Assembly (NCBI GenBank): GCA_035764725.1
Contig: DASTYT010000106.1
Location: 1-63,761, forward strand
Direction of reading: 5' to 3'
Source of the DNA: Candidatus Methylomirabilota bacterium
Lineage (GTDB): Bacteria > Methylomirabilota > Methylomirabilia > Rokubacteriales > CSP1-6
Length of the DNA: 63,761 bases
Of the stretch, positions 33,947 to 41,648 are shown in pieces; the stretch's first letter is position 1; each line of letters starts with the position of its first letter. The position numbers and the translations under genes were made by a program. The notes below the pieces were generated by a model. It did no database searches and was not told the DNA's origin. It saw only the letters and a program-made list of their open reading frames with translations.

Positions 33947-34873
33947 CTAGCGAGAGAGGAACTTCTTCACGCTGGCGGTGATGCCGGCCGCGTCGAGGCC
34001 GTGCTTGGCGTAGAGGCCCTTCTGGTCGCCCGACTCGCCGAACCCGGTCACCGCGAGCTTGCGCAGCGGGGTCGGCATCACCTCGGACAGCATCTCCGCG
34101 ACCGCGCCGCCCAGGCCGCCCGATACGCTGTGGTCCTCCACGGTGACGACGTGGCCGGTCTTCCCCGCCGAGCGGAGGATGGTCTCCTCGTCGAGTGGCT
34201 TGATGGTGGCCACGTTCAGTACCTCGGCGTGAATGCCCTCGGACTCGAGCCGCTTCGCCGCCTCCAGGGCGTTCCACAGCGGGCCGCCCGTGGCGAGGAT
34301 GGATACGTCCGTGCCCGGCCGCAGCACCTCGGCGCGTCCGAACTGGAACCGGAAGCCGTCCCCGTGTACGTTCTCCAGGTTCTGGCGGGTGAGCCGGAGA
34401 TAGACGGGCCCGGGATACTCGACGGCCCACGCGATCGCCTGCTTCGTCTCGATCTCGTCGGCGGGCTGTACGATCGGGATGTTCGGGAGCGCGCGCAGAC
34501 AGGCCATGTCCTCGAGGCCCATCTGCGTGTAGCCGTCCTCGCCGATGGCCACGCCCACATGCGTCCCCACCAGCTTCACCGGCGCCTGGGTGTAGGCCAC
34601 GGAGACGCGGATGGTCTCGAAGCGGCCCACCAGGAAGCAGGCGAACGAGCAGGCAAAGGGCACGCGCCCGGAGAGAGCGAGCCCCGCCGCCATACCGATC
34701 ATGGTCGACTCGGCGATGCCGACATTGAACGCGCGACCGGGATGAGTCTTGGCGAACTTCGCCGTCATCGTCGACTTCGAGAGGTCGGCGTCGAGCGTGA
34801 CGATCCGCTCGTCCTTGGCGCCGAGATCGAGGAGCGCCTCTCCGAACGCGGCCCGCGAAGACTTGCCCGGCAT
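33947..34873 (-). CDS. Transketolase, C-terminal subunit
   Basis: 308 residues containing the pyrimidine-binding and C-terminal domains of transketolase (GIAESTMIGMAAGLALSG with the catalytic Glu; VEDHSVSGGLGGAV). The TPP-diphosphate domain is encoded by the upstream gene, so the enzyme is a two-subunit (archaeal-type split) transketolase. Its ATG overlaps the N-subunit stop by one base (TGATG). It serves the pentose phosphate pathway, and possibly other TPP ketol transfers. Confidence 0.9.
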   Translation of the reverse strand: MPGKSSRAAFGEALLDLGAKDERIVTLDADLSKSTMTAKFAKTHPGRAFNVGIAESTMIGMAAGLALSGRVPFACSFACFLVGRFETIRVSVAYTQAPVKLVGTHVGVAIGEDGYTQMGLEDMACLRALPNIPIVQPADEIETKQAIAWAVEYPGPVYLRLTRQNLENVHGDGFRFQFGRAEVLRPGTDVSILATGGPLWNALEAAKRLESEGIHAEVLNVATIKPLDEETILRSAGKTGHVVTVEDHSVSGGLGGAVAEMLSEVMPTPLRKLAVTGFGESGDQKGLYAKHGLDAAGITASVKKFLSR

Positions 34874-35784
34874 CACTTCTTCTCCATGGCGGCGAGCTCG
34901 GCGAGGATAGGCGCGGCCCACGCGGGCGGCTCGCCGCCGCTGGCGGGGAGCCCGAGGATCTCGCGGACGGCGCGCACGGCCTCCGCGGGGCTGGGCGCCT
35001 TACCGTGCCACTCGGGGTTGTCTTCCATGTACGACACGCCCTTGCCCTTCACGGTGTGAGCCACGATGAACACCGGCTTGCCCTTGATGGCCTCGGCCTG
35101 GTCGAGCGCCTTCTCGATCTGCCCGAAGTCGTGGCCGTCGATCTCGATCACCGCCCAGTTGAACGCCTTCCACTTGTCGACGATCGGCTCGATGTCCAGG
35201 ATCTTCTTGACGTGGTCGTCGAGCTGGATGCCGTTGTAGTCGAGGATCGTGCAGAGGTTGTCGATGTGATGATCGGGGGCGCCCACCTTCGGCCCGGACA
35301 TCGCCGCCTCCCACACCTGGCCCTCCTGGATCTCGCCGTCGCCTACGATGCAGTAGACCCGCGAGCTCTTGCCGGCAAGCTTGAGCCCCAGGGCCATGCC
35401 GACCGAGATCGAGAGCCCCTGACCGAGCGAGCCCGTGGCCGCTTCGATGCCGGGCAGGGCCACCCGGTCCGGATGCCCCTGGAGCGGGCTCCCGAGCTTG
35501 CGCAGCGTCAGGAGCGCGCTCTCGGGAAAGTAGCCCGCCCTGGCCATGCACACGTACTGCGCGGGCACGCAGTGGCCCTTCGAGAGGACGAGCCGGTCGC
35601 GGTCCTCCCACAGCGGCTGCTTCGCGTCGTAGCGCATCCGGGAAAAATAGAGGACGGTCAAGATGTCGATCACCGACAGGGAGCCGCCGGGATGACCGGA
35701 GCCGGCGTGGGTGAGCATCCGGATGATCTGCACGCGCGACTCCCGCGCGATTTGTTGCAGCTGGCCGAGATCCGGCTTCGTCAT
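34873..35784 (-). CDS. Transketolase, N-terminal subunit (TPP-binding)
   Basis: 303 residues. Motifs: MLTHAGSGHPGGSLS near residue 22, and the TPP/Mg motif GDGEIQEGQVWEA through LCTILDYNGIQ. It forms the diphosphate half of a split transketolase with the next gene. The ATG at 35784 follows TATCAT by 8 nt, predicting a leaderless mRNA. TPP dependence links it to the thiamine operon in this window. Confidence 0.92.
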   Translation of the reverse strand: MTKPDLGQLQQIARESRVQIIRMLTHAGSGHPGGSLSVIDILTVLYFSRMRYDAKQPLWEDRDRLVLSKGHCVPAQYVCMARAGYFPESALLTLRKLGSPLQGHPDRVALPGIEAATGSLGQGLSISVGMALGLKLAGKSSRVYCIVGDGEIQEGQVWEAAMSGPKVGAPDHHIDNLCTILDYNGIQLDDHVKKILDIEPIVDKWKAFNWAVIEIDGHDFGQIEKALDQAEAIKGKPVFIVAHTVKGKGVSYMEDNPEWHGKAPSPAEAVRAVREILGLPASGGEPPAWAAPILAELAAMEKK

Positions 35785-35792
35785 GGCTTCAG

Positions 35793-35798
35793 ATGATA
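35793..35798 (-). promoter_or_regulatory. Leaderless -10 box for the transketolase operon
   Basis: TATCAT on the minus strand, 8 nt before the ATG at 35784. Confidence 0.5.
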
Positions 35799-35833
35799 CG
35801 GACCGCGGGGGTACCGCGCAAGCGCGGGCGGGC

Positions 35834-36253
35834 TCACGATTTTCCCGGCGCCGCCTTCGACGCCGTCGCATAGCCCTTCGCGACCCAGCCGGGCAGGCCC
35901 TCATCGAGGATCTGCATGTTCCGGTGCCCCGCGAGATAGAGGATCTTGTAGGCCCCCCGGGCCAGCTCGTGCGGGCAGGCTCAGTAGAGGACGATGAAGT
36001 CCGTGCGCGAGACCTCGGACAGCCGCCGCGGGAACTCGCGCAGGAAGATGTTGCGGGCGCCGGCGATGTGGAGCTCGTCGAACTGCTCGGGGCTGCGCAC
36101 GTCCACGAAGCCGACCGGCTGCTTGAGATCGAGCAGGGCCTTGGCCTCGTCCACCGAGATGTACCGCTCCGGCACGTCGGGGTCGCCGGCGGGCGCGGCG
36201 CCCAGGCCCACGAACGCCAGCGCGGCGACGAGTGCGGCGAGCGCGCCTCTCAC
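35834..36253 (-). CDS. Exported single-domain rhodanese with in-frame TGA at the active-site Cys position: candidate selenoprotein
   Basis: From GTG 36253 (overlapping the moeA stop as GTGA) the frame gives a signal peptide (ALAALVAALAFVGLGAAPAG) and a rhodanese domain (YISVDEAKALLDL, GFVDVRSPEQFDELHIAGA). At DFIVLY a TGA (35981-35983) interrupts it. The same frame continues ACPHELARGAYKILYLAG and on to an ordinary TGA at 35834, 139 codons in all. In related exported rhodaneses the segment reads YCxCPH, so the TGA replaces the catalytic persulfide-carrying Cys exactly. Either it is selenocysteine or a Cys codon was mutated or misread. A small hairpin (35951-35963) follows; it is only a weak SECIS candidate. 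Confidence 0.7.
35951..35963 (-). other. Possible SECIS-like hairpin downstream of the rhodanese TGA
   Basis: On the minus strand GGCC-CGGGG-GGCC forms a 4-bp stem with a G-rich 5-nt loop. The loop starts about 22 nt after the TGA, within the distance usual for bacterial SECIS elements, and a G lies in the first two loop positions. The stem is short and GC-rich sequence forms such hairpins easily, so support is weak. Confidence 0.25.
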
Positions 36254-37446
36254 TGAAAGGGCTCCACCCACACGCGGTCACCCGCGCGCACGTCGCCTCG
36301 CTCCTCCTCGATGACGATGAAGCAATTCCCCTGCGCCATCGACGAGAGGATGCCCGAGCCCTGCGGCCCGGTGGTGCGGACCCGCCACTGATCGTCCACG
36401 TACTCGAGAATGCCGCGCTTGAACTCGCGGCGCCCCTCGCGCTTGCGCATGGCCTCGGTGGCCACCGCGTGGAAGCGGGGCGGGACGAGTTCGCGCCGGC
36501 CCGCGAGCTTCCACAGCGCGGGGCGGACGAAGAGGCTGAACGTGAGCATCGACGCCACCGGGTTGCCGGGCAGGCCGAAGAAGTGCGCGGCGCCGATACG
36601 CCCGACGGCGAGGGGACGCCCCGGCTGCATCGCCACCTGCCAGAAGTCGATGCCGCCCGCCTCCTGTAGCACCGCCTTCACGAGATCGTAGTCGCCGACC
36701 GACACGCCGCCGGACGTGAGCACGATGTCGGCGGCCCGCGCCGCCTCGGTGAGCCGCGCGTGGAGGACGTCCTGGAGGTCCGGCACGATCCCGTAGTCCG
36801 TCACCGTCCCGCCCGCCGCCTCCACGAGCCCGTGCAGGGAGAAGCGGTTGGAGTCGAAGATCTGGCCGGGCTTGCGCGTCTCGCCGGGCTCGACCACCTC
36901 GTCGCCGGTGGAGAGGATGGCCACGCGCGGCCGCTGCCGCACCAGGATCTGCGGGAAGCCGAGCGACGCGGCCACGCCCAGCTCCTGCGGGCGCAGCACC
37001 GATCCCGCCGGGACGACCACGCTCCCCGCGCGGACGTCCTCGCCACGGCCGCGCGTGTTGACGCCGTGCTCGATGGGCCCCACCGTGATGCGCGTACCTG
37101 CGCGCTCGACGACCTCCTGCGGATACACGGTGTCGGCACCGGCCGGTATGGGCGCGCCGGTCATGATACGCAGGGCGTGGCCGGGACCGACGACGCCCTC
37201 GAACACGCCGCCGGCGGCCAGCTCGCCCACCACCATCAGCTCCCGCCGTTCGCCCCATGGGATGACCGCATGGGCCACCGCATAGCCGTCCACCGCGGAG
37301 TTGTCGGTGGGGGGCACGTCGATGGGCGCGCGGAGGTCCTCGGCGAGCACGCGGCCGAGCGCGGCGGGGACGGGGACGATGTGCGGCGGCGCCACCGTCG
37401 TGATCTGCGCGAGGATGCGCGCCTGCGCGTCCGCGACCGAGATCAT
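36250..37446 (-). CDS. moeA: Molybdopterin molybdenumtransferase MoeA
   Basis: 398 residues. MoeA inserts molybdate into adenylated molybdopterin. Features: DVPPTDNSAVDGYAV near residue 44, IMTGAPIPAGADTV, ILSTGDEVVEPGE (about residue 180), the MPT-binding TSGGVSVGDYDLV, and FGLPGNPVASM. The ATG at 37446 is 7 nt from a TATAAT box; a second in-frame ATG at 37455 would overlap that box. It is followed by the overlapping rhodanese gene, suggesting that the rhodanese serves molybdoenzyme sulfur chemistry or an exported sulfurtransferase role. Confidence 0.95.
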   Translation of the reverse strand: MISVADAQARILAQITTVAPPHIVPVPAALGRVLAEDLRAPIDVPPTDNSAVDGYAVAHAVIPWGERRELMVVGELAAGGVFEGVVGPGHALRIMTGAPIPAGADTVYPQEVVERAGTRITVGPIEHGVNTRGRGEDVRAGSVVVPAGSVLRPQELGVAASLGFPQILVRQRPRVAILSTGDEVVEPGETRKPGQIFDSNRFSLHGLVEAAGGTVTDYGIVPDLQDVLHARLTEAARAADIVLTSGGVSVGDYDLVKAVLQEAGGIDFWQVAMQPGRPLAVGRIGAAHFFGLPGNPVASMLTFSLFVRPALWKLAGRRELVPPRFHAVATEAMRKREGRREFKRGILEYVDDQWRVRTTGPQGSGILSSMAQGNCFIVIEEERGDVRAGDRVWVEPFQ

Positions 37447-37453
37447 GGCCGTC

Positions 37454-37470
37454 ATTATAGACGCTATAAT
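37454..37470. promoter_or_regulatory. Back-to-back TATAAT boxes in a perfect inverted repeat (moeA / RDD gene)
   Basis: ATTATAGACGCTATAAT is a 7-bp inverted repeat with a 3-nt centre. Each arm carries a consensus TATAAT pointing outward: minus strand 37459-37454, 7 nt before the moeA ATG; plus strand 37465-37470, 10 nt before the RDD gene ATG. The two promoters must compete for or share polymerase. Confidence 0.6.
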
Positions 37471-37480
37471 GCGTGACGCG

Positions 37481-37951
37481 ATGAATGAGACGCTCGACTC
37501 CTCGCCCGAGATCGACCTGGTCTACGCGGCGGCGGCACCATCGCGGCCGGCCGGCTTCTGGCGCCGCGGCGTGGCGCTGGTCCTCGACTACGTCTTCCTC
37601 GTGCTCATGATGGGCGTAGCCGGTGGCATCGTCACCGCGCTGTGGGGCGAGACGGGTCGGAGCACCCGCGTGGCCAACGCCGCGCTCACCGCCTTCCGGT
37701 GGTTCCTCCCGCTGCTCTACGCGGTGCTGTTCCACTGGCTCTGGGGGCAGACCATGGGCAAGATCGTCGTCGGCGGGCGCGTGGTCACCCTCGACGGCGG
37801 CAGCCTCTCGCTCTCGCGCGCCATCGGTCGCACGCTGGCCTGGGTCGTCGCCGCGCTGCCCCTCGGTCTCGGGCTCGCCCTGGCCGCGGCGCGCCGGGAC
37901 CGCCGCGGGCTCCACGATCTCCTGGCGGGCACGCGCGTCGAGCGCGTCTGA
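37481..37951 (+). CDS. RDD-family membrane protein
   Basis: 156 residues with three to four membrane segments. The RDD pattern is visible as FWRRGVALVLDYVFL (Arg and Asp in the first segment) and a second conserved Asp region RRGLHDLLAGT. Function of the family is largely unknown; some members act in ion exchange or stress. The ATG at 37481 is 10 nt from TATAAT; an upstream in-frame ATG at 37469 overlaps the -10 box and is unlikely. DUF309 follows 7 bp downstream. Confidence 0.8.
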   Translation: MNETLDSSPEIDLVYAAAAPSRPAGFWRRGVALVLDYVFLVLMMGVAGGIVTALWGETGRSTRVANAALTAFRWFLPLLYAVLFHWLWGQTMGKIVVGGRVVTLDGGSLSLSRAIGRTLAWVVAALPLGLGLALAAARRDRRGLHDLLAGTRVERV

Positions 37952-37958
37952 CGCCGTC

Positions 37959-38609
37959 GTGGCCTTGCCGCTGCCCCTGCGCAACCGCCTCGCCGACCTG
38001 GTCCTCGACGCGCTTCACGACGCCGACGCCCGCGAGGGCCTGCGCGCGCTCGCCGCGGTCTGCGCGGACCCGCGCGCCCCCGAGGCCGCGCGCCTGCCCG
38101 CGCGCTTCCCGCTGGAATTCTTCGAGCGCGGCGCGGGGGGTCTGGCGGTGCGGAGCGGCTTCGCCGCGCACGCGCGCGAGCTGGCCGAGCGGGCGGAGGC
38201 GGCGTGGCAAACCGTGGGCAAGCGCGCGCTCGGCCCCGCGGCGCCGTCGCTCGCGGAGACCCTCGATGCCGCCGGGGCGCTCTTCGACGCCGGGCTGTAC
38301 TTCGAGGTGCACGAGCTGCTCGAGCCGTGCTGGTTCCGCGCGCTGGGGCGGGAGCGCGAGGCGCTGCAGGGGCTCATCCAGATCGCGGTCGGCTTCCAGC
38401 ATCTCGTCAACGGCAATCGGCGCGGCGCCCTCGGCCTGCTCCACGACGGCGCGGTCAAGGCCGCCGCCGGGGCGCTCGCCGATCGGTCCCTCGCGGATTT
38501 CGCCGCGGGCGCGCGGCGCTGCGGCGCCGCTCTCGCCGCGCACGGCGACGGCGCGCCCTTCGACCTCACGCTCATCCCGACGTTCCCCCGCGCGGGCGCG
38601 GCGCGGTGA
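37959..38609 (+). CDS. DUF309 family protein
   Basis: 216 residues. The DUF309 signature lies at about residues 107-160: ALFDAGLYFEVHELLEPCW, then LQGLIQIAVGFQHLVNGN. The N-terminal 100 residues are an additional helical region not usual for short DUF309 proteins. The biochemical role is unknown. Its stop overlaps the next gene's GTG (GTGA). Confidence 0.75.
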   Translation: MALPLPLRNRLADLVLDALHDADAREGLRALAAVCADPRAPEAARLPARFPLEFFERGAGGLAVRSGFAAHARELAERAEAAWQTVGKRALGPAAPSLAETLDAAGALFDAGLYFEVHELLEPCWFRALGREREALQGLIQIAVGFQHLVNGNRRGALGLLHDGAVKAAAGALADRSLADFAAGARRCGAALAAHGDGAPFDLTLIPTFPRAGAAR

Positions 38610-39157
38610 GCGATCTCTTCCTCGTGCGAGACCCCACGGAGATCCGGCGCCGCCGCCAGGGGCTCGCCAAGGGCCAGATCGTGGAGACCTGGCCCGACCG
38701 GATCGAGCCGGGGGCGTGCTGGGTCGGGGAGGCGAGCAAGGCGCTGCTGGATAGCGCGGGTCCGCCTCTGCGCGCGCGCCTCCGGCTCGACGGCGCGCAC
38801 GTGCCGATCTACTACGGTCCGCGGCTCTGCGATCTGGACTCGCTTCCGACCGAGGAGTCGCTGCGCGGCCGAATCCTTGCCGCCCACGGCATCGCGGCGC
38901 TGTGGATCACCCTCGACGCGGCGGGCGCGCGCGTGAGCCACGCGCCGACCTCGCCCGACGATCCGGTGTTCTTCCTTCGCCGCCCGGGGGGCGGACGCCC
39001 CCACGTGTGGCGGCTGTTCCGCCGTCGCGACGAGGCGGAGGCGTGCATGCGCGAGCGCCACGAGGGGGACGAGGAGGCGGCGGTTTGGGCGGCCGGTCTG
39101 CCGGCGGCGACCTGGGACGATCTCATCGCGCGATATGCCACCAGGGACGACTCCTGA
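38606..39157 (+). CDS. Conserved-looking hypothetical protein
   Basis: 183 residues, soluble, no signal peptide. I recognise no family. It is rich in Arg and Trp and ends in an amphipathic helical region (PHVWRLFRRRDEAEACMRER; WAAGLPAATWDDLIARY). Codon bias matches the neighbours, and the GTG at 38606 overlaps the DUF309 stop, so it is a real coding gene in the RDD-DUF309 operon. The SDR gene begins 13 bp downstream with its own Shine-Dalgarno. Confidence 0.7.
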   Translation: MSDLFLVRDPTEIRRRRQGLAKGQIVETWPDRIEPGACWVGEASKALLDSAGPPLRARLRLDGAHVPIYYGPRLCDLDSLPTEESLRGRILAAHGIAALWITLDAAGARVSHAPTSPDDPVFFLRRPGGGRPHVWRLFRRRDEAEACMRERHEGDEEAAVWAAGLPAATWDDLIARYATRDDS

Positions 39158-39170
39158 GGAGAGAGCCATC

Positions 39171-39965
39171 ATGGATCTGGGACTCGGCGGCAAGACGGCC
39201 CTGGTGACGGGCGGCAGCAAGGGCATCGGCCTCGCGGCGGCGCGCGGCCTGGCCGCGGAGGGCGCGCGCGTGATGATCGCCGCGCGCGACGCGACCGTGC
39301 TCGGGCGCGCCGCCAAGGACATCGAAGCGGCGACGGGGCGCCCCGTGGAGACGGCGGCGGTGGATCTGTCCACGCTCGAGGGTGTCCGCGCGCTGGTGGC
39401 GGACGCCGTCACGCGCCTCGGGCGTCTGGATATCCTCGTGAACAACGCGGGCGCCATCAAGGGCGGCGACTTTCTCACGACGCCTGACGAGGAATGGCTC
39501 CGCGGCTGGAGCCTGAAGCTGCTCGGCTACATCCGGATGGCGCGCGAAGCGCTCCCCGCCATGCGGCGGCAGGGACGCGGCCGCATCATCAACGTGGTGG
39601 GCGCGGCCGCGCGCAATCCTGCTCCCAGCTACATGATGGGAGGCGCCGCCAACGCCGCGCTCATCAACTTCACCAAGGCGCTCGCCGATCTGGGCGCGCG
39701 CGACGGCGTGCTCGTGACGGGCGTGTCGCCGGGGCCGGTGAAGACGGAGCGCTGGGACACGCTGGTGAGGCAGCAGGCGGAGGCGGCGGGAGAGGACGTG
39801 TTCGCATTTGAGAAAGCACGAAGCGCGGAGTATCCGCTCGGGCGCATCGCACTGCCGGAAGAAGTCGCCGATCTGATCGTGTTCCTCGCCTCCGAACGCG
39901 CAACTTTCTTGACCGGAATTACGATCACCGTCGATGGCGGCATCACACGCGGGGTGTTCTTGTGA
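39171..39965 (+). CDS. SDR-family protein lacking the canonical active-site lysine
   Basis: 264 residues with an SDR Rossmann fold: VTGGSKGIGLAAARGLA, the NNAG motif (LVNNAGAIKGG), and a closing VDGGITRG. At the active site, Tyr is in SYMMGGAANAAL, where the fourth position after Tyr is Gly instead of the catalytic Lys. Sister subfamilies with the same substitution exist, so it may not catalyse ordinary alcohol dehydrogenation. The start has AGGAGAGAG upstream. Confidence 0.8.
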   Translation: MDLGLGGKTALVTGGSKGIGLAAARGLAAEGARVMIAARDATVLGRAAKDIEAATGRPVETAAVDLSTLEGVRALVADAVTRLGRLDILVNNAGAIKGGDFLTTPDEEWLRGWSLKLLGYIRMAREALPAMRRQGRGRIINVVGAAARNPAPSYMMGGAANAALINFTKALADLGARDGVLVTGVSPGPVKTERWDTLVRQQAEAAGEDVFAFEKARSAEYPLGRIALPEEVADLIVFLASERATFLTGITITVDGGITRGVFL

Positions 39966-40041
39966 GGAATGTGTCGAGGTGACGTGTGAGCGACCGTGCT
40001 GCAACTTCGTGAAATAGAGAACTTCCTGCCATAAAATTCGC

Positions 40042-40070
40042 TTGACAGCCCCCCGGGCCGTCACTAGGGT
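40042..40070 (+). promoter_or_regulatory. Strong sigma70-type promoter of the RRM protein gene
   Basis: TTGACA (40042-40047), 17-bp spacer, TAGGGT (40065-40070), with an AT-rich UP-like stretch just upstream. The start codon is about 120 nt beyond the expected +1, so this mRNA has a long GC-rich leader. Confidence 0.8.
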
Positions 40071-40198
40071 ATGCCAACCGTCGGAGGCTTGGTTCGCGGG
40101 CCCGACCGGCGGTTTAGGTGGTTCCGGGGAGCTGTGCCCCACACGCCGCCGGGGTGCGCCGGGTTGGTCTCGGTCCCGGGTGCGGCAGGAGGTTCGTG

Positions 40199-40531
40199 AT
40201 GCCCGCTAAGCTGTTTGTAGGCAATCTGTCCTTCCAGGCGACCGAAGAGGACCTGCGCGAGCTGTTTCAGCAAGCGGGCGTCGTCGACTCGGTCCGTATC
40301 GTCACCGACCAGTTCACGGGCCGCCCCCGAGGGTTCGGGTTCGTGGAGATGGCCAGCAAGGAAGAGGCGTCCAAGGCCATAGAAATGCTGAACGGCCGGC
40401 TCTTCCGGGACCGGAACCTCGTCGTGGACGAGGCCCGGCCACAGCCCGCCCGGGGGGGAGGCGGTTCGCGGCCCGATCGCGGCCCGCGGCCCGGCGGGGG
40501 CCCCGGGGGCGGAGGCGGCTGGCGCCGCTAG
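40199..40531 (+). CDS. RRM-type RNA-binding protein with Gly/Arg-rich tail
   Basis: 110 residues. One RNA recognition motif: RNP2 LFVGNL (residues 5-10) and RNP1 RGFGFVEM (about residues 46-53), followed by a Gly/Arg/Pro-rich tail (residues 85-110). It resembles cyanobacterial Rbp and other bacterial single-RRM proteins, often cold-induced RNA chaperones. A perfect AGGAGG Shine-Dalgarno precedes the ATG, and the gene is bounded by a strong promoter and a terminator, so it is monocistronic and probably highly expressed. Confidence 0.92.
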   Translation: MPAKLFVGNLSFQATEEDLRELFQQAGVVDSVRIVTDQFTGRPRGFGFVEMASKEEASKAIEMLNGRLFRDRNLVVDEARPQPARGGGGSRPDRGPRPGGGPGGGGGWRR

Positions 40532-40547
40532 CGACTCGAACGCCCAG

Positions 40548-40578
40548 GCCCCGGGGTCGAAAGCCCCGGGGCTTTTTT
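40548..40578 (+). terminator. Rho-independent terminator after the RRM gene
   Basis: Perfect 9-bp stem GCCCCGGGG / CCCCGGGGC with loop TCGAAAG, followed by six T residues (40573-40578). Confidence 0.92.
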
Positions 40579-40588
40579 CATCGAGGTG

Positions 40589-40594
40589 TATACT
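40589..40594 (+). promoter_or_regulatory. Leaderless -10 box for the SPL-like radical SAM gene
   Basis: TATACT ends 6 nt before the ATG at 40601, just downstream of the RRM terminator. Confidence 0.6.
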
Positions 40595-40600
40595 CAACAC

Positions 40601-41623
40601 ATGGAGAGGACTCGCTCCAGCACGGCGCGCACCATCCCGGGCATCCCGGCCCCGGGCTTCGCCCGGCGCATCGGTGAGGTCGTGGACAGCCGGCGCTCCG
40701 CCACGTTCCAGGAACTCCAGAGCGTGGAGCTGGTGAATCGCCTCAAGCCAGGCCCGGGCGGAGGCGGTATGCCGTTCGGCTGGACGGTGAACCCCTACCG
40801 CGGCTGCGAGGTGGGCTGCGTCTACTGCTACGCGCGCCCCACGCACGAATATCTCGGCCACGCCGATCCGGCGGAGTTCGAGTCACGGATCTACGTCAAG
40901 CGCGCGGAGCCGGGGCGGCTCCACGAGGCGCTGAAGAAGGCGCGCGAGAGCGGCGAGGAGATCGCCATCGGCACCGCCACCGATCCGTATCAGCCGGCGG
41001 ACGGCCGCTTCCGTATCACCAGAGATGTCCTGCGGGCGATCGCGCGCGTGCGCGGGCTCCGCGTGGGCATCACCACCAAGTGCGCCTCCATCACGCGGGA
41101 TCTCGACCTCCTCGCGGAGATCGCGGCGAGCTCCGAGCTGATCGTCAACATCTCCCTGATCAGCCTCGACGCGGATCTCCTTCGCGCGATCGAGCCGCGC
41201 GCGCCGCGCCCGGATCTTCGCCTCGGCGCCATGCGCGCCCTCACCGGGGCCCGGGTGTCGGTGCGCCTCTTCGTCATGCCTATTCTGCCCGGCATCACCG
41301 ACGGCGAGCCGGGGCTGCGCGAGCTGCTCGCCGCGGCCCGGGCCGCGGGGGCGCGTGAGGCGGTGTGGAACGTCCTCTTCCTGCGCGGTAGCGCGCGGGG
41401 CTTCTTCCTGGACTACGTGCGCCGCGAGATGCCGTGGCTCAGCGCGCGCTACGAGGCGCTCTACGCGCAGGGGACGCGCGCGCAGGCCGAGTATCGCGGG
41501 ATCGTCGAGGGCCGCGTGGAGCGGCTGGCCCGCGAGGTCGGGCTCGGCGGCCTCACCCGCGAGGACCGCATCCGGCGCGAGGCGGTGCCGGCGCCGCCGC
41601 GTCAGCTCGAGCTGGTCTGGTAG
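40601..41623 (+). CDS. Radical SAM protein, SPL-like (Rv2578c family)
   Basis: 340 residues. The [4Fe-4S]-SAM motif CEVGCVYCYA (CxxxCxxC) is at about residues 71-80, in the context NPYRGCEVGCVYCYARP typical of the spore photoproduct lyase-like/Rv2578c group. GTATDPYQP and VRLFVMPILPGITD follow in the barrel. Substrate unknown; DNA repair is speculative. The ATG at 40601 rather than GTG 40586 is chosen from the TATACT box 6 nt before it. Confidence 0.87.
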   Translation: MERTRSSTARTIPGIPAPGFARRIGEVVDSRRSATFQELQSVELVNRLKPGPGGGGMPFGWTVNPYRGCEVGCVYCYARPTHEYLGHADPAEFESRIYVKRAEPGRLHEALKKARESGEEIAIGTATDPYQPADGRFRITRDVLRAIARVRGLRVGITTKCASITRDLDLLAEIAASSELIVNISLISLDADLLRAIEPRAPRPDLRLGAMRALTGARVSVRLFVMPILPGITDGEPGLRELLAAARAAGAREAVWNVLFLRGSARGFFLDYVRREMPWLSARYEALYAQGTRAQAEYRGIVEGRVERLAREVGLGGLTREDRIRREAVPAPPRQLELVW

Positions 41624-41648
41624 GCCGCCGCCGCGATCCGACTGCCCT

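Noticed and set aside
35981..35983. Reassignment of TGA to an amino acid throughout the genome
   Set aside because: TGA is used as the normal terminator of many intact genes in this window, often overlapping the next start.
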